Of a stretch of DNA of 64,000 nucleotides, positions 16,904 through 24,746 are shown piece by piece. The position numbers and the translations under genes are program-made. This DNA comes from Ignavibacteriales bacterium (GTDB taxonomy: Bacteria; Bacteroidota; Ignavibacteria; UBA10030). A model generated the notes under the pieces. It had not been told where the DNA came from. It did no database searches and was given only the letters and a program-made list of their open reading frames with translations. The stretch is from assembly GCA_026390595.1 (NCBI GenBank), contig JAPLFQ010000006.1:59519-123518 (forward strand), written 5' to 3'. Positions within the stretch are counted from its first letter, which is position 1. Each line of letters starts with the position of its first letter.

Positions 16904-17443
16904 TCAGTCCCGCTCTTCCGGCGAACGGTATTCGAGCTTGAGATGCTGAAAGATTTCCTCTTCACTTTGAACAGATATGAGGGTGCCGCTGCTCGTGAGG
17001 AGGCCGCTCCCGTCAGCTTTCAAGTGCATTTGAAGTTCCAGCGCCTTGCGGGCCAGTTTGATGTTGTGTTGACGACTCCCCGTGCGAATGAGGAGCAAGG
17101 TCCACCAAGTTTGCTCGGTGGAAATGTAGAGGTCGATGGGGATTGTGTCACCGTCGATTGATTTGAGAAAACGTTTGATCTTTGAGCCGTTGGCATCGAG
17201 TTCCATGTCGTGACTCAGGCAAAGCTGGGATAGCTGCTTATCGAGCTGGTCCTCTTGATAGGGACCTCCGAAGAGGGTCTCATCCTCCATTTGGATGAAC
17301 CTCGGGATCATAAGGAGATCGATGTCGTTGACAGCTATCTTCTGTCGCCGAAGCGAGCCGACGATTTCGATGCGAGCGCAGGTGGCGGAGATCTGGGCGA
17401 TGAAGTCGTTGGCGATGTCAAGAGCGAAGGTGTTGGGGAACAT
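16904..17443 (-). CDS. Pol X-type nucleotidyltransferase (minimal palm domain)
   Basis: A 179-residue protein with the family-X polymerase palm signature VGSLRRQKIAVNDIDLL (GS-xRR ... DxD) near residues 27-43, a possible third acidic residue in TIPIDLYIS, and the GSRQHNIKLARKAL segment seen in the C-terminal part of Pol beta palms. It lacks the 8-kDa lyase and thumb domains of full Pol X enzymes, so it may be a stand-alone nucleotidyltransferase or a repair/end-processing accessory of a mobile element. It lies between the replication-like gene and the small protein in the same direction; repeats fill the 100-base gap to the former. Confidence 0.75.
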   Translation of the reverse strand: MFPNTFALDIANDFIAQISATCARIEIVGSLRRQKIAVNDIDLLMIPRFIQMEDETLFGGPYQEDQLDKQLSQLCLSHDMELDANGSKIKRFLKSIDGDTIPIDLYISTEQTWWTLLLIRTGSRQHNIKLARKALELQMHLKADGSGLLTSSGTLISVQSEEEIFQHLKLEYRSPEERD

Positions 17444-17471
17444 GGGTCGATTCCTCTCTGATTTTGATGAT

Positions 17472-17544
17472 GGGCGTTACGTGTAACGCCCTTACGGCTT
17501 AGATCCGCCCGCGCATCGGGGGATCGGGCGAATGCGATTCGCCC
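17472..17544. repeat. Pair of REP-like palindromes
   Basis: GGGCGTTAC-GT-GTAACGCCC (17472-17491) and GGGCGAAT-GCG-ATTCGCCC (17526-17544), each perfect and each followed by TTACGG on the plus strand. The second abuts the stop codon of the replication-like gene. They look like two copies of one dispersed element. Confidence 0.75.
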
Positions 17545-18648
17545 TTACGGAGGGTGATTATCACGGACGCGGCGGCGGAGCAGGGATGCCACGCTGTTCT
17601 CCTCGTCAGCGGTGAGCAGCTGGACCCAGGGGTGAGTGCCATCGCCGTTGCCATGGAGGCAGGTCCACATCCAGCCGAATGGATTGGTGATTCGAGTTTT
17701 CGCACTGGCTTTGAGCATCAAGTGCACTGCACGCAGTACGAGTTCGGCATAGTGAGTCTTCTCGCCGAGCAAGTTGTAGGCGCTGTAGCACAATGTCTCC
17801 TTGTGTGTCTGATCGCCTCCGAGGAAGAGTTTGCGGAGTTCCGGCTCAGTCGGATTCCAATCGAACTTGTTTGATCGGCCATCATTCCAGTCGGAAAGTT
17901 CGGAATGCACCTTGGCGCTGTATTCGAAGAATGCATCCTGAGAGAGTTCGATCAGGTGACTGTAATTTGTGACAAGGCCCTGTTGACAAGATGTGGATAT
18001 CAGATTTTCTTCATTGGCGTCTTTAACAAACATGTTTCTTCTGTTTCTATTCTCCTTCTGTATCTGTTCTGCTTCTGTTTCTAGGTGAACTTTTCCGGAC
18101 TTTGTCCGAAGCGACTCCAGATTTTGTTCGGACAGTGTTCGAACACTGTTCGAACTTTGTTCGGAGTTTGTCCGAACACTCTGCGCCCCTTCTGCTGCGC
18201 TCAGGGCATGCCTTCTTTGAATTCGTCGCGTATAGTCGTCTGCACGCTGTTCGAACGATGGGCTGTATAACACGTTGAAGCTCAACCACTTCTGCTGATC
18301 GAAGATGCCGATACTAACGCAGGTGCGGATGACGGCTGTGAGTGTTTTTGAGGTTGTGAAGAGATTTTTTGCCAGAGTTTTTGCAGGAAGTCTCGGAATT
18401 TTCGGGAGGTCGACGCTGCTGTCGAACAGGTTCTCGGATTCTTTGCGGGGATCTTCCAGAAGATTCGCGAAAGATTTGTCTGATTTTTTTGAGAATTCCA
18501 TGATTTTTAAATGAAAAGTGTCGGAGTCTTCGCCGATTTCTTCCAGAAGTGCCCAGAAAATTGCCCAACCCTCCAGGCCATGTTTAGCTGCAAGCATCCG
18601 GAGCTTCGGATCGTGTCGTGCTGCGCAGTCGTGATGAAACCATTTCAT
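17545..18648 (-). CDS. Lin1244/Lin1753 (DUF4373)-type replication-related protein
   Basis: A 367-residue protein whose N-terminus (MKWFHHDCAARHDPKLRMLAAKHGLEGWAIFW) matches the Lin1244/Lin1753 N-terminal domain found in phage and plasmid DnaD-like replication proteins. The middle (about 150-215) is odd: it holds a stretch reading HALSAAEGAQ, the translation of a common dispersed repeat, followed by near-repeats of VRTNSEQ / VRTLSEQ / LRTKSGK from tandem TTCGAACA-type DNA. The C-terminal 120 residues are globular. I chose ATG 18648 (AGGAAC upstream) because the extra N-terminal residues of the longer frame come from the G-rich hairpin repeat. Likely role: replication initiation or helicase loading of the element. 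Inference from the domain alone. Confidence 0.65.
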   Translation of the reverse strand: MKWFHHDCAARHDPKLRMLAAKHGLEGWAIFWALLEEIGEDSDTFHLKIMEFSKKSDKSFANLLEDPRKESENLFDSSVDLPKIPRLPAKTLAKNLFTTSKTLTAVIRTCVSIGIFDQQKWLSFNVLYSPSFEQRADDYTRRIQRRHALSAAEGAQSVRTNSEQSSNSVRTLSEQNLESLRTKSGKVHLETEAEQIQKENRNRRNMFVKDANEENLISTSCQQGLVTNYSHLIELSQDAFFEYSAKVHSELSDWNDGRSNKFDWNPTEPELRKLFLGGDQTHKETLCYSAYNLLGEKTHYAELVLRAVHLMLKASAKTRITNPFGWMWTCLHGNGDGTHPWVQLLTADEENSVASLLRRRVRDNHPP

Positions 18649-18668
18649 GGCGTTTAGTTCCTGTTGTT

Positions 18669-18707
18669 GACCCCCCAACCCCCTGAGAGGGGGAGGAATG
18701 GGGTCAT
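18669..18707. repeat. G/C-rich hairpin repeat
   Basis: ACCCCCCAACCCCCT, short loop, GGGGGAGGAATGGGGTC: same family as 14378, 20039 and 21938. It spans the stop codon of the upstream 444-residue gene (18704-18706). Confidence 0.7.
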
Positions 18708-20038
18708 TTCTTGAGCCGGTAGTAAAACTGTTCGACTTTGTCAATGACCTTATGCTTCTCCAAGAGTTCGTATTGCTTGTTGTAGAGATCGGCAACCAGT
18801 GTCAGGGCGGCTTGGCGAAGACGGGATCGCTTCATGAATGAAGCGCCTCCTGCGATGTCTTCAATGAGGTCCAAAACCAGGATAGCTGTGTTCTCATCGA
18901 GCAGTTGTAGATCGAATTCGGGTGTAAGAATTCGGAGTTTGCGTTCCGCTTCAGTAATGACCGTGTCACATTTGTCGCCGAAGGAATCGAATACTTGCTG
19001 GCGAAAAGAGCGAAAAGTCCGATCGAAGAGTTTGGTGTAATCGGAAAGCTCAGGCCGAGGTTCGTTGTGCTGAGGCACCGTGAAACTATGCTTGGAACGA
19101 CGTGTGATAATTTTCCTCGGGGGCCAAGGATCCCGCCCATGAATGGGCGGGCAAGGGCGAGGCATTGGGCCTGAAGCCGCTGAATGCTCAGATTCCTGAT
19201 GCGTGATGACAAATGAAGCAGCTTCCGGGTTGGCATCGATCTCAGGAGGTCTATCCTCGGCGTTGCGCGGAGAGTTCAGAATCTGATTCAGGAAGACTGT
19301 AAAGTCCTCTGTCTCCTTTTCACGGGCGGCTGAGAACAGGTCATCAGTAGATTGGTCGAGGGATGCGTGAGGAAATCGCATCTTTACCTGTTCAGGAGGC
19401 ATAGCCGACTGGTTGGTTGCTGGTGCGGGAGCGCTGATGCTTGAAGCATGTCTGGCTTCGATCAGTTCTTTGTTCTTCTCGATGTCGTACAATAGAATGC
19501 GGCCGCGCTTGAATGGGGGGCTATACTGCGTCAGATCGTCGGCAGAGGCCACATCTTTCAGGTCAATCGACGGAAGAAGATGAATGAACTCGTTGCATTC
19601 GATGATCCCCTTCCTGCACTTCGTGCTCGTCAGGAGCGTGTGAACCTGTTTCTTTGTCAATCCATCCAGCTGGACCTTCAGGCAGGGTTCATAGACAAAC
19701 GTTGAGCGGAAGCGATCAAGAATCTCGCCTGAAGCAGCAAAGAGATACACCCGGGTGCTGTCTTCTCGTCCGGAGTGTTTGAAGGTCTGCAGGGCAACAT
19801 CGAGGTGAAGTTGAAAGCGCAAATCGCAGTTCATTCTGGCGCACTCGTAAATGTGTGAGCCACGCAAGAAGAAGAGATCGTAGAATCGTGAGGAAGCTCC
19901 ATTTATGGCTGGATCTTGTATGGTGTAGGCAATCATCATGAACCCCAAGGAGTCATTCCATTGAGACTGAGCGAGCAAGAGCGGATTGAGGTGTTTTCCC
20001 GGGACATCGGCGATGATTTGGGTGGTGTCATTGAGCAT
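18704..20038 (-). CDS. Hypothetical protein, element-encoded
   Basis: A 444-residue protein I do not recognise. The N-terminal 180 residues look globular (FMMIAYTIQDPAINGASS, LQTFKHSGREDST), the middle (about 210-320) is Pro/Ser/Glu-rich and probably disordered, and the C-terminal 110 residues are helical. No signal peptide or membrane segment. Its start overlaps the end of the coiled-coil gene by 11 bases, and it precedes the replication-like gene, so it is part of the same transcript. A DNA-transfer or replication accessory role would fit the context but nothing in the sequence proves it. Confidence 0.6.
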   Translation of the reverse strand: MLNDTTQIIADVPGKHLNPLLLAQSQWNDSLGFMMIAYTIQDPAINGASSRFYDLFFLRGSHIYECARMNCDLRFQLHLDVALQTFKHSGREDSTRVYLFAASGEILDRFRSTFVYEPCLKVQLDGLTKKQVHTLLTSTKCRKGIIECNEFIHLLPSIDLKDVASADDLTQYSPPFKRGRILLYDIEKNKELIEARHASSISAPAPATNQSAMPPEQVKMRFPHASLDQSTDDLFSAAREKETEDFTVFLNQILNSPRNAEDRPPEIDANPEAASFVITHQESEHSAASGPMPRPCPPIHGRDPWPPRKIITRRSKHSFTVPQHNEPRPELSDYTKLFDRTFRSFRQQVFDSFGDKCDTVITEAERKLRILTPEFDLQLLDENTAILVLDLIEDIAGGASFMKRSRLRQAALTLVADLYNKQYELLEKHKVIDKVEQFYYRLKK

Positions 20039-20822
20039 TGGACCCCCCAGCCCCCCTTAAGAAAGAGGGGGTAGGTTGGCTTGATAGCTTCAGTTGCAGC
20101 TCTGAGTGCTGTTGGTGGATTCGTTGGATGGATCGCTGGAGGCTCAGGAGTTCCAGTTTGGTTCTCGCGAGTGCATCGTATTCGATTCTTCCTTGCTGGA
20201 AGCGAAGCTCGTTGAATTGGAGCAACTCTTCGACTATTGAGAGTTCCTTTTCGAGTGATTCGGATTGCTCCTGCAGTGCGGCGAGTTGCTGCTCGAGTAA
20301 TCTGCGAACATGAATGTTCTGAATCGTTCGGAGCGATAGAGCCGCTTTGAGTCTCTCGAGATCGATGATTGCCTGCACATGCGTTGGAGATAAAAAGACC
20401 TCGTTCAGTGAAATGCTGAGCGTCAATCTGTAAGCATCCCGAGGCAGAATGTATGGTGTGAAGGAAGTCGGATCGATGAACATCAGGTCGTGCATACCGA
20501 GGCTGGCCGACAAGTGAACCTGGGGGATGAGCCGACGCCAGAAACTGGTTTCATTCACCTTTTCTTCTGCCTTCTTGATGTCGAGCCGCAAGATGCAAAG
20601 CTCGAGACTATCCATCGTACCGACATTATATAGAGTGTCGTCCAAGACGATCTGTGAAAGCATCCTGATGGGGACCGCTCCAGCTCCCCCAGCCTCAGCT
20701 GGAACGGTCGGACCAACTTCGCACGATGAGCGTAGTTGGTTTTTCCCATTCAGGATCCCCCACCACGGGACCATAAGAGTGAAAACAAGTATGAAGGATA
20801 GAGATCTTCTTCGTTGAAGCAT
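20028..20822 (-). CDS. Exported coiled-coil protein, TolC/OEP-like
   Basis: A 264-residue protein with an N-terminal signal (SLSFILVFTLMVPWWGIL). After a beta-like part with LIPQVHLSASLGM and YRLTLSISLNEVF, which resembles the strand-helix pattern of outer-membrane efflux (TolC) repeats, come long helices (about 150-250: LEQQLAALQEQSESLEKELS, EYDALARTKLELLSLQ). Full TolC proteins are over 400 residues, so this would be a half-size relative. The last residues (PTPSFLRGAGG) are translated from the G/C-rich hairpin repeat at 20039, showing that the repeat has replaced the original C-terminus. It overlaps the next gene by 11 bases. Confidence 0.6.
   Translation of the reverse strand: MLQRRRSLSFILVFTLMVPWWGILNGKNQLRSSCEVGPTVPAEAGGAGAVPIRMLSQIVLDDTLYNVGTMDSLELCILRLDIKKAEEKVNETSFWRRLIPQVHLSASLGMHDLMFIDPTSFTPYILPRDAYRLTLSISLNEVFLSPTHVQAIIDLERLKAALSLRTIQNIHVRRLLEQQLAALQEQSESLEKELSIVEELLQFNELRFQQGRIEYDALARTKLELLSLQRSIQRIHQQHSELQLKLSSQPTPSFLRGAGGSNAQ
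20039..20078. repeat. G/C-rich hairpin repeat inside a gene end
   Basis: GGACCCCCCAGCCCCCCTT, loop, AAAGAGGGGGTAGGTTGG. It encodes the C-terminus of the coiled-coil protein and lies immediately upstream of the next gene's ATG. Confidence 0.7.
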
Positions 20823-20883
20823 TGTGCACCCGTTGGTGATGTGGTACTGTGAAGTAGATGCTACTTCGTTCTCCGGACTGCTG

Positions 20884-21897
20884 CTATGCCACGATCGGTC
20901 GAGGAGGCCTGGGGCCTAATATTGTGACCCCAGACGCCAGACTCGGCCGAGGAATGTTGCCAGGAGCAACTTGGCCGGAAGCAGCACTCAAAAACTCCGC
21001 GCCGATATGACGCCTGATCCCAGGAATGGGAGGTTTTGCTATCGGTCCACAATTGCCAGAACCCAATGATGGCAGACCAGAGGTTGTTTCGCGTGTCACG
21101 GTTCCATCTGCCTCTCCGTGTGTGCGCACCTGGCTCCAAGAACCGTCCGGATATTCCGTTCTGGTGATCGTGCTTCCGTCAGATTGACCATAGCTGCTAC
21201 GCAGTTGAACAAGATTGCCATCCCCATCCGTTACCTTCGAGAGTATCTTACCATTTGAAGCGTAGCGAGACGTTATGCGAATGGATCCGTCCTGCGGATT
21301 GATGACCCTGGTGACGACGGGGAGCCGGAATGTGTATGTCTGAAGTGTGCCGTTACGCAACACATGAGTGACAATGGTATCGGTCTGAGTGCCGTACATT
21401 TCAGTAACAGTTTTCTGCTGCGGGTTGTCGCTCAAGTGATCTGCATAGGAGGCATAGCGCTTGGATTCGGTGACGATGTGGCCATTCGCCTTACCGTATG
21501 TCTTTCTTACGGTGATCAGCAGCAATCCTTTGGGACGCGCATAGCGCTCGGTGACAACAGCACCGTAGCCCCCCGGGATGATCTGACCATAGATGTATAC
21601 CGTGTCAGTTGAGGTAATCGACAGAATCGTCTTGTTCCCTGGTGCTGGATTGCCCGAGAGTCGTGCGCTGGGACCATTCCGAAAGGAATCTGACCAGTCA
21701 GCGATAGCCTGGACCTCATCCAGTGCCGAGATGAGAAAGTCCTCACCGGTTGCCTCGAATTCGTAAGGCGGAATGTCAGGCGCGTTGGTGGATGAAGGGA
21801 TTTGGAGACGCATCTCACAGGCAATGAGAGTAAGAGCGGCGAGGATGAACGAGAAGAACGTGAACGAGAGCTGTTTTCGATTGGGTGATGGGTGCAT
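20884..21897 (-). CDS. Lipoprotein with YD-like repeats
   Basis: A 337-residue predicted lipoprotein: hydrophobic signal FSFILAALTLIAC with Cys as lipidation site near residue 24. The mature part contains repeated short beta units rich in Tyr-Gly-Asp-Gly (SRYASNGKILSKVTDGDGN, SSYGQSDGSTITRTEYPDG), like loosely conserved YD/RHS-type repeats, and a low-complexity C-terminus. The ATG at 21897 follows GGAGG; the longer frame would again include repeat DNA. It is between the small lipoprotein and the TolC-like gene, so the block encodes an envelope module of three exported proteins. Function unknown. Confidence 0.65.
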   Translation of the reverse strand: MHPSPNRKQLSFTFFSFILAALTLIACEMRLQIPSSTNAPDIPPYEFEATGEDFLISALDEVQAIADWSDSFRNGPSARLSGNPAPGNKTILSITSTDTVYIYGQIIPGGYGAVVTERYARPKGLLLITVRKTYGKANGHIVTESKRYASYADHLSDNPQQKTVTEMYGTQTDTIVTHVLRNGTLQTYTFRLPVVTRVINPQDGSIRITSRYASNGKILSKVTDGDGNLVQLRSSYGQSDGSTITRTEYPDGSWSQVRTHGEADGTVTRETTSGLPSLGSGNCGPIAKPPIPGIRRHIGAEFLSAASGQVAPGNIPRPSLASGVTILGPRPPRPIVA

Positions 21898-21937
21898 GGG
21901 AACCTCCGATAGTGTAGTGCGCGGGGGGCGAGGGATG

Positions 21938-21985
21938 AGACCCCCCACCCCCCTATCCCCCCTTGAGAAGAAAGGGGGGAATGGT
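21938..21985. repeat. G/C-rich hairpin repeat
   Basis: GAGACCCCCCACCCCCCTATCC then CCTTGAGAAG and AAAGGGGGGAATGG. It lies between the two lipoprotein genes, just past the stop at 21992. Confidence 0.7.
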
Positions 21986-21991
21986 GCGCTG

Positions 21992-22378
21992 TTAGTAGTG
22001 AAAGACAAGAACAGTGGATTCGAACCGTCGGTCCTGGATCTGGATGACACCGATATAGAGACCCGGAGGAGCGAACAGTTGATCGTTAGTATCGCCGAGC
22101 CAAGTGTGGGCGTGTGAGCCCTTTGATTCGGCAGCGTTGAGCACGAGAGTTTTCACGAGGAACTCCTTTCCATTTGAATCGATGGTGATAATGAATGCGT
22201 TCAATGTCGCAGGGCTCTTGAGCGAGTAGCGGATTTCTGAGTTAGCTTTGAACGAATCGAATGCGCTCGGAGCGAAGCGCAAGCTGCTCACAAGATCCGG
22301 ATCATCGAGCTGTGAGGGATGACTGCAGCCGATGAGAAGTTCCAGGATCACACATGTTCGGAGCAGAGCGTTACGCAT
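21992..22378 (-). CDS. Small lipoprotein with FlgD/Ig-like beta domain
   Basis: A 128-residue predicted lipoprotein: MRNALLRTCVILELLIGC provides a short signal and lipobox Cys. The remainder is beta-rich with the pattern SLKSPATLNAFIITIDSNGKE and GLYIGVIQIQD, similar to the Ig-like fold of FlgD or T9SS-associated domains. Its ATG overlaps the stop region of the recombinase gene by 8 bases, so the two are translationally linked. Role unknown. Confidence 0.6.
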   Translation of the reverse strand: MRNALLRTCVILELLIGCSHPSQLDDPDLVSSLRFAPSAFDSFKANSEIRYSLKSPATLNAFIITIDSNGKEFLVKTLVLNAAESKGSHAHTWLGDTNDQLFAPPGLYIGVIQIQDRRFESTVLVFHY

Positions 22379-23234
22379 TTGGGGAGCCAGCATAGTTGTG
22401 GGTCTGTCCGACAGTCAGCACTTTCTGAATGAGCGTCTCTCTGGCCTCTGGGTGCTGCTGCAGGTGCGCGCAGGTGTCACGCAACGTCTTGTGCGTGCAG
22501 TCGATGCCCAGAGTTGAACCCAGCTCATTAAGCGTATGTCTTATGGTCATTCTGTGGATAGGCTGGTCGGAGAAATTCTCCAGGAAGACGAAGTCGGACA
22601 CGGTCTTTCGGCGTTCCAAGTATGCTCGGAGTTTGCGGAGCATGGCCAGGTGGAGTTGAATCGTGGACTTTGTGCTGATAATAAGAGAGACAGACTTGTT
22701 GGTGGTCCGAAGCGAGGACAATTGAAGCGTACAGAGTCGATACTGCGGGACGTCATAGAAGAGCATCAGCGATACGATGAGTTCGTCCCGAAGATAGCGG
22801 AGAACATCAGATTCCTCCCCCGAATGTTGGCGTCTGTTCAGATAGTGATATATGGCCACAATCTGGTCGTATGAGAGAAGGGCGCCTCTGACCGGGTGAA
22901 CAGTGAGCGTCGAGAGGGGATTCTGTTGTATCGATCCCTGCTGGACGAGGAAAAGGAAGAAATTCTTCAGCGCAAAAGAGGCTCGTCTGACGGATGGAAA
23001 ATTGAGTCCGGACTTTGCCAAGCCAAGGAGGTAGTCCTCCACGTCCTTTGTTTGAATTGCCATGATGGAACTGAGCTTTGCTGATCCTGTGTCCTTGGCA
23101 TTTTGGCGCAAGAAGCTATTGACGTCCGAGGTGTAGGCGCTGATTGTTCGATCCGACATGTTCTTCCTCCTGAGATATCCGATGAATGCAGCCAGGGTGG
23201 ATTGGATTTCGTTGGCTGTCTCCCTCATAGGCAT
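22371..23234 (-). CDS. Divergent tyrosine recombinase
   Basis: A 287-residue XerC/D-like recombinase at the head of the minus-strand block. A SAM-like N-terminal domain (FIGYLRRKNMSDRTISAYTSDVNSFL) precedes a catalytic domain whose boxes are weak: Arg in DVPQYRLCTLQL, a possible Lys in STKST, TLRDTCAHL with the second Arg but no HxxR histidine in the usual place, no LGH motif, and a terminal THNYAG with a candidate Tyr. It is either catalytically altered or a structural relative. Start ATG 23234 has GGAGAAGG five bases upstream. It may be the second recombinase needed by the element, or a regulator of its transcript. Confidence 0.7.
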   Translation of the reverse strand: MPMRETANEIQSTLAAFIGYLRRKNMSDRTISAYTSDVNSFLRQNAKDTGSAKLSSIMAIQTKDVEDYLLGLAKSGLNFPSVRRASFALKNFFLFLVQQGSIQQNPLSTLTVHPVRGALLSYDQIVAIYHYLNRRQHSGEESDVLRYLRDELIVSLMLFYDVPQYRLCTLQLSSLRTTNKSVSLIISTKSTIQLHLAMLRKLRAYLERRKTVSDFVFLENFSDQPIHRMTIRHTLNELGSTLGIDCTHKTLRDTCAHLQQHPEARETLIQKVLTVGQTHNYAGSPNA

Positions 23235-23438
23235 TTGTGCCTTCTCCGAAAAAAACTCTCTAATAGGCAGGCTTACTGCGTATTCGCGCAAATAACTGTC
23301 TCTGAACGGGAGTCGGTTATTGCATAACTCGTTGTGAACCGGACCCCGTTATTCGTGAAGCTGCCAGCGTTTCGTCATGCATCGAGGCGGGCTTCAAAGA
23401 ACTTGGCGACCAATTAATGGGTATGAGGGCGCGATTCC

Positions 23439-23459
23439 TATCAGGCAAATTGCCTGATA
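23439..23459. promoter_or_regulatory. Perfect 10 bp dyad, candidate operator or recombination site
   Basis: TATCAGGCAA-A-TTGCCTGATA followed by TTTTTGG on the plus strand. It lies about 200 bases upstream of the recombinase gene, between it and the low-complexity tract, at the putative right end of the element block. Confidence 0.5.
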
Positions 23460-23469
23460 TTTTTGGGGA

Positions 23470-23800
23470 ACTTCTGGGACGGGGGGAGATCTGTGGTGGT
23501 GAGAAGTGAGAGCGTGGGAAATGCTTTGGAGGTGAGACGTGAGATGGCAGGACGATGCTGGAGCGAAGATGGTGAGAAGTGAGGGCGCGCGAAAAGCGAT
23601 GAGGGTAGGACGGATGCTGGAAGAACACTTTGTGAATGGTCAATTGGTGAGTGGTGAGACGCGGAGTATTGCAGGTGGCAGAAAGGGATGGGAGACACCG
23701 CGTTTGGGAGATATCACATATTGAAGATTTGAAGGGCCGTGAGAACGAAGGTGGGAAACACCGAAAGAAGTAGGAAGAAAGACGAATTGTAAGTGGTTGA
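23470..23800. repeat. Purine-rich low-complexity tract
   Basis: Over 300 bases of degenerate GGTGAGAAGTGAGAGCG / GGTGAGACGTGAGATGG repeats with strong G-over-C bias on the plus strand. No protein-like reading frame. 23235-24104 as a whole holds no supported gene. Confidence 0.55.
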
Positions 23801-24104
23801 CTAGTGAATGGACTGAACGAAGGTCAATCGAAGTTGCATCGGGCGATCATGTGTACGTTTGGAGTCCCGATGAACTGCAAAGAGATGTTGCAGGGGGGTG
23901 GGGTTGAGTTCTTAACAAGAAACGGTTGAGCAAGCCGATTTGGTGCTCGCGCTCGATCTGAATACGGATTGTCGGCTCGAACGTCTGCGTGATGATTTCG
24001 TGGGTTGGTGTGGCGCCTGCGCACTTATCTCATCTCGTTTCCTCTATTACTGTGGCTGCAATCGCAGACATGACCAGGTCGGCAGCCAGGCCTGGCAGGT
24101 TGCA

Positions 24105-24707
24105 TCACTTCGCTTTGCCCGTCTTTAATTGGGTCTCTGATGTGGATCTGTTAAGTTCTATTTGGCTTTCCATAACCTGTTTTTCCAGCACTGACCGTTC
24201 TACGGCTATTCTCTTCTGCTCGGTTCTTTCAGCAAGTGCGGCTACACCAAAACGATTCCAATTGACAACAACAAGCGTAATGACCAGAACTAGGGTGAGT
24301 CCTACTTGGAATATGAAACTCCAATTCGACAGGTCTGCTCCTTGATCCTTGCTTTTCTCTAGGTCCTTCTTCAGTTCTGGAGAATAACTAAAGGGAAGCA
24401 TTTGATGGAGACATTCCTGGTACTCAATGGCTCGAAGTCGATCCTTTCTGTTTGATTGCATTATGCCAGCACACCAATAGTAATGTAGGGAAAAGATCAT
24501 TACGCCTATCGCGGCTAGTGATATCCTTCCAAGAGGAATATCCGGAAACGACACGAGGGTGAGTGAACCAGCAATCGCAAGGATAATTGCGGTCCAAAAT
24601 GCCATGGAGACTTGAATTTCATACCTACGACGTTCATTGAATTGATCCCAAGCTCTTTCTTGAAGTGCATTGACCGCATCGAAGTGTCGCTTTTCGTTGT
24701 CGTCCAT
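24105..24707 (-). CDS. Small membrane protein of the FtsZ-like operon
   Basis: A 200-residue integral membrane protein: an acidic/basic N-terminal helix (about 1-35), hydrophobic segments near 37-55, 62-80 and 127-147, and a charged helical C-terminal tail. No enzyme motif. ATG 24707 is preceded by AAAGGGGGG. It is last in the operon with the two tubulin-like proteins and the VWA protein and 39 bases downstream of the large gene, so it probably belongs to the same membrane complex. I do not recognise the family. Confidence 0.65.
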   Translation of the reverse strand: MDDNEKRHFDAVNALQERAWDQFNERRRYEIQVSMAFWTAIILAIAGSLTLVSFPDIPLGRISLAAIGVMIFSLHYYWCAGIMQSNRKDRLRAIEYQECLHQMLPFSYSPELKKDLEKSKDQGADLSNWSFIFQVGLTLVLVITLVVVNWNRFGVAALAERTEQKRIAVERSVLEKQVMESQIELNRSTSETQLKTGKAK

Positions 24708-24746
24708 GGTCCCCCCTTTCAAGACTACATGTGATAAATTCTTCGG

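Noticed and set aside
23317..23698. Ser/His/Pro-rich minus-strand frames
   Set aside because: They are read from the purine-rich low-complexity tract and have no protein character.
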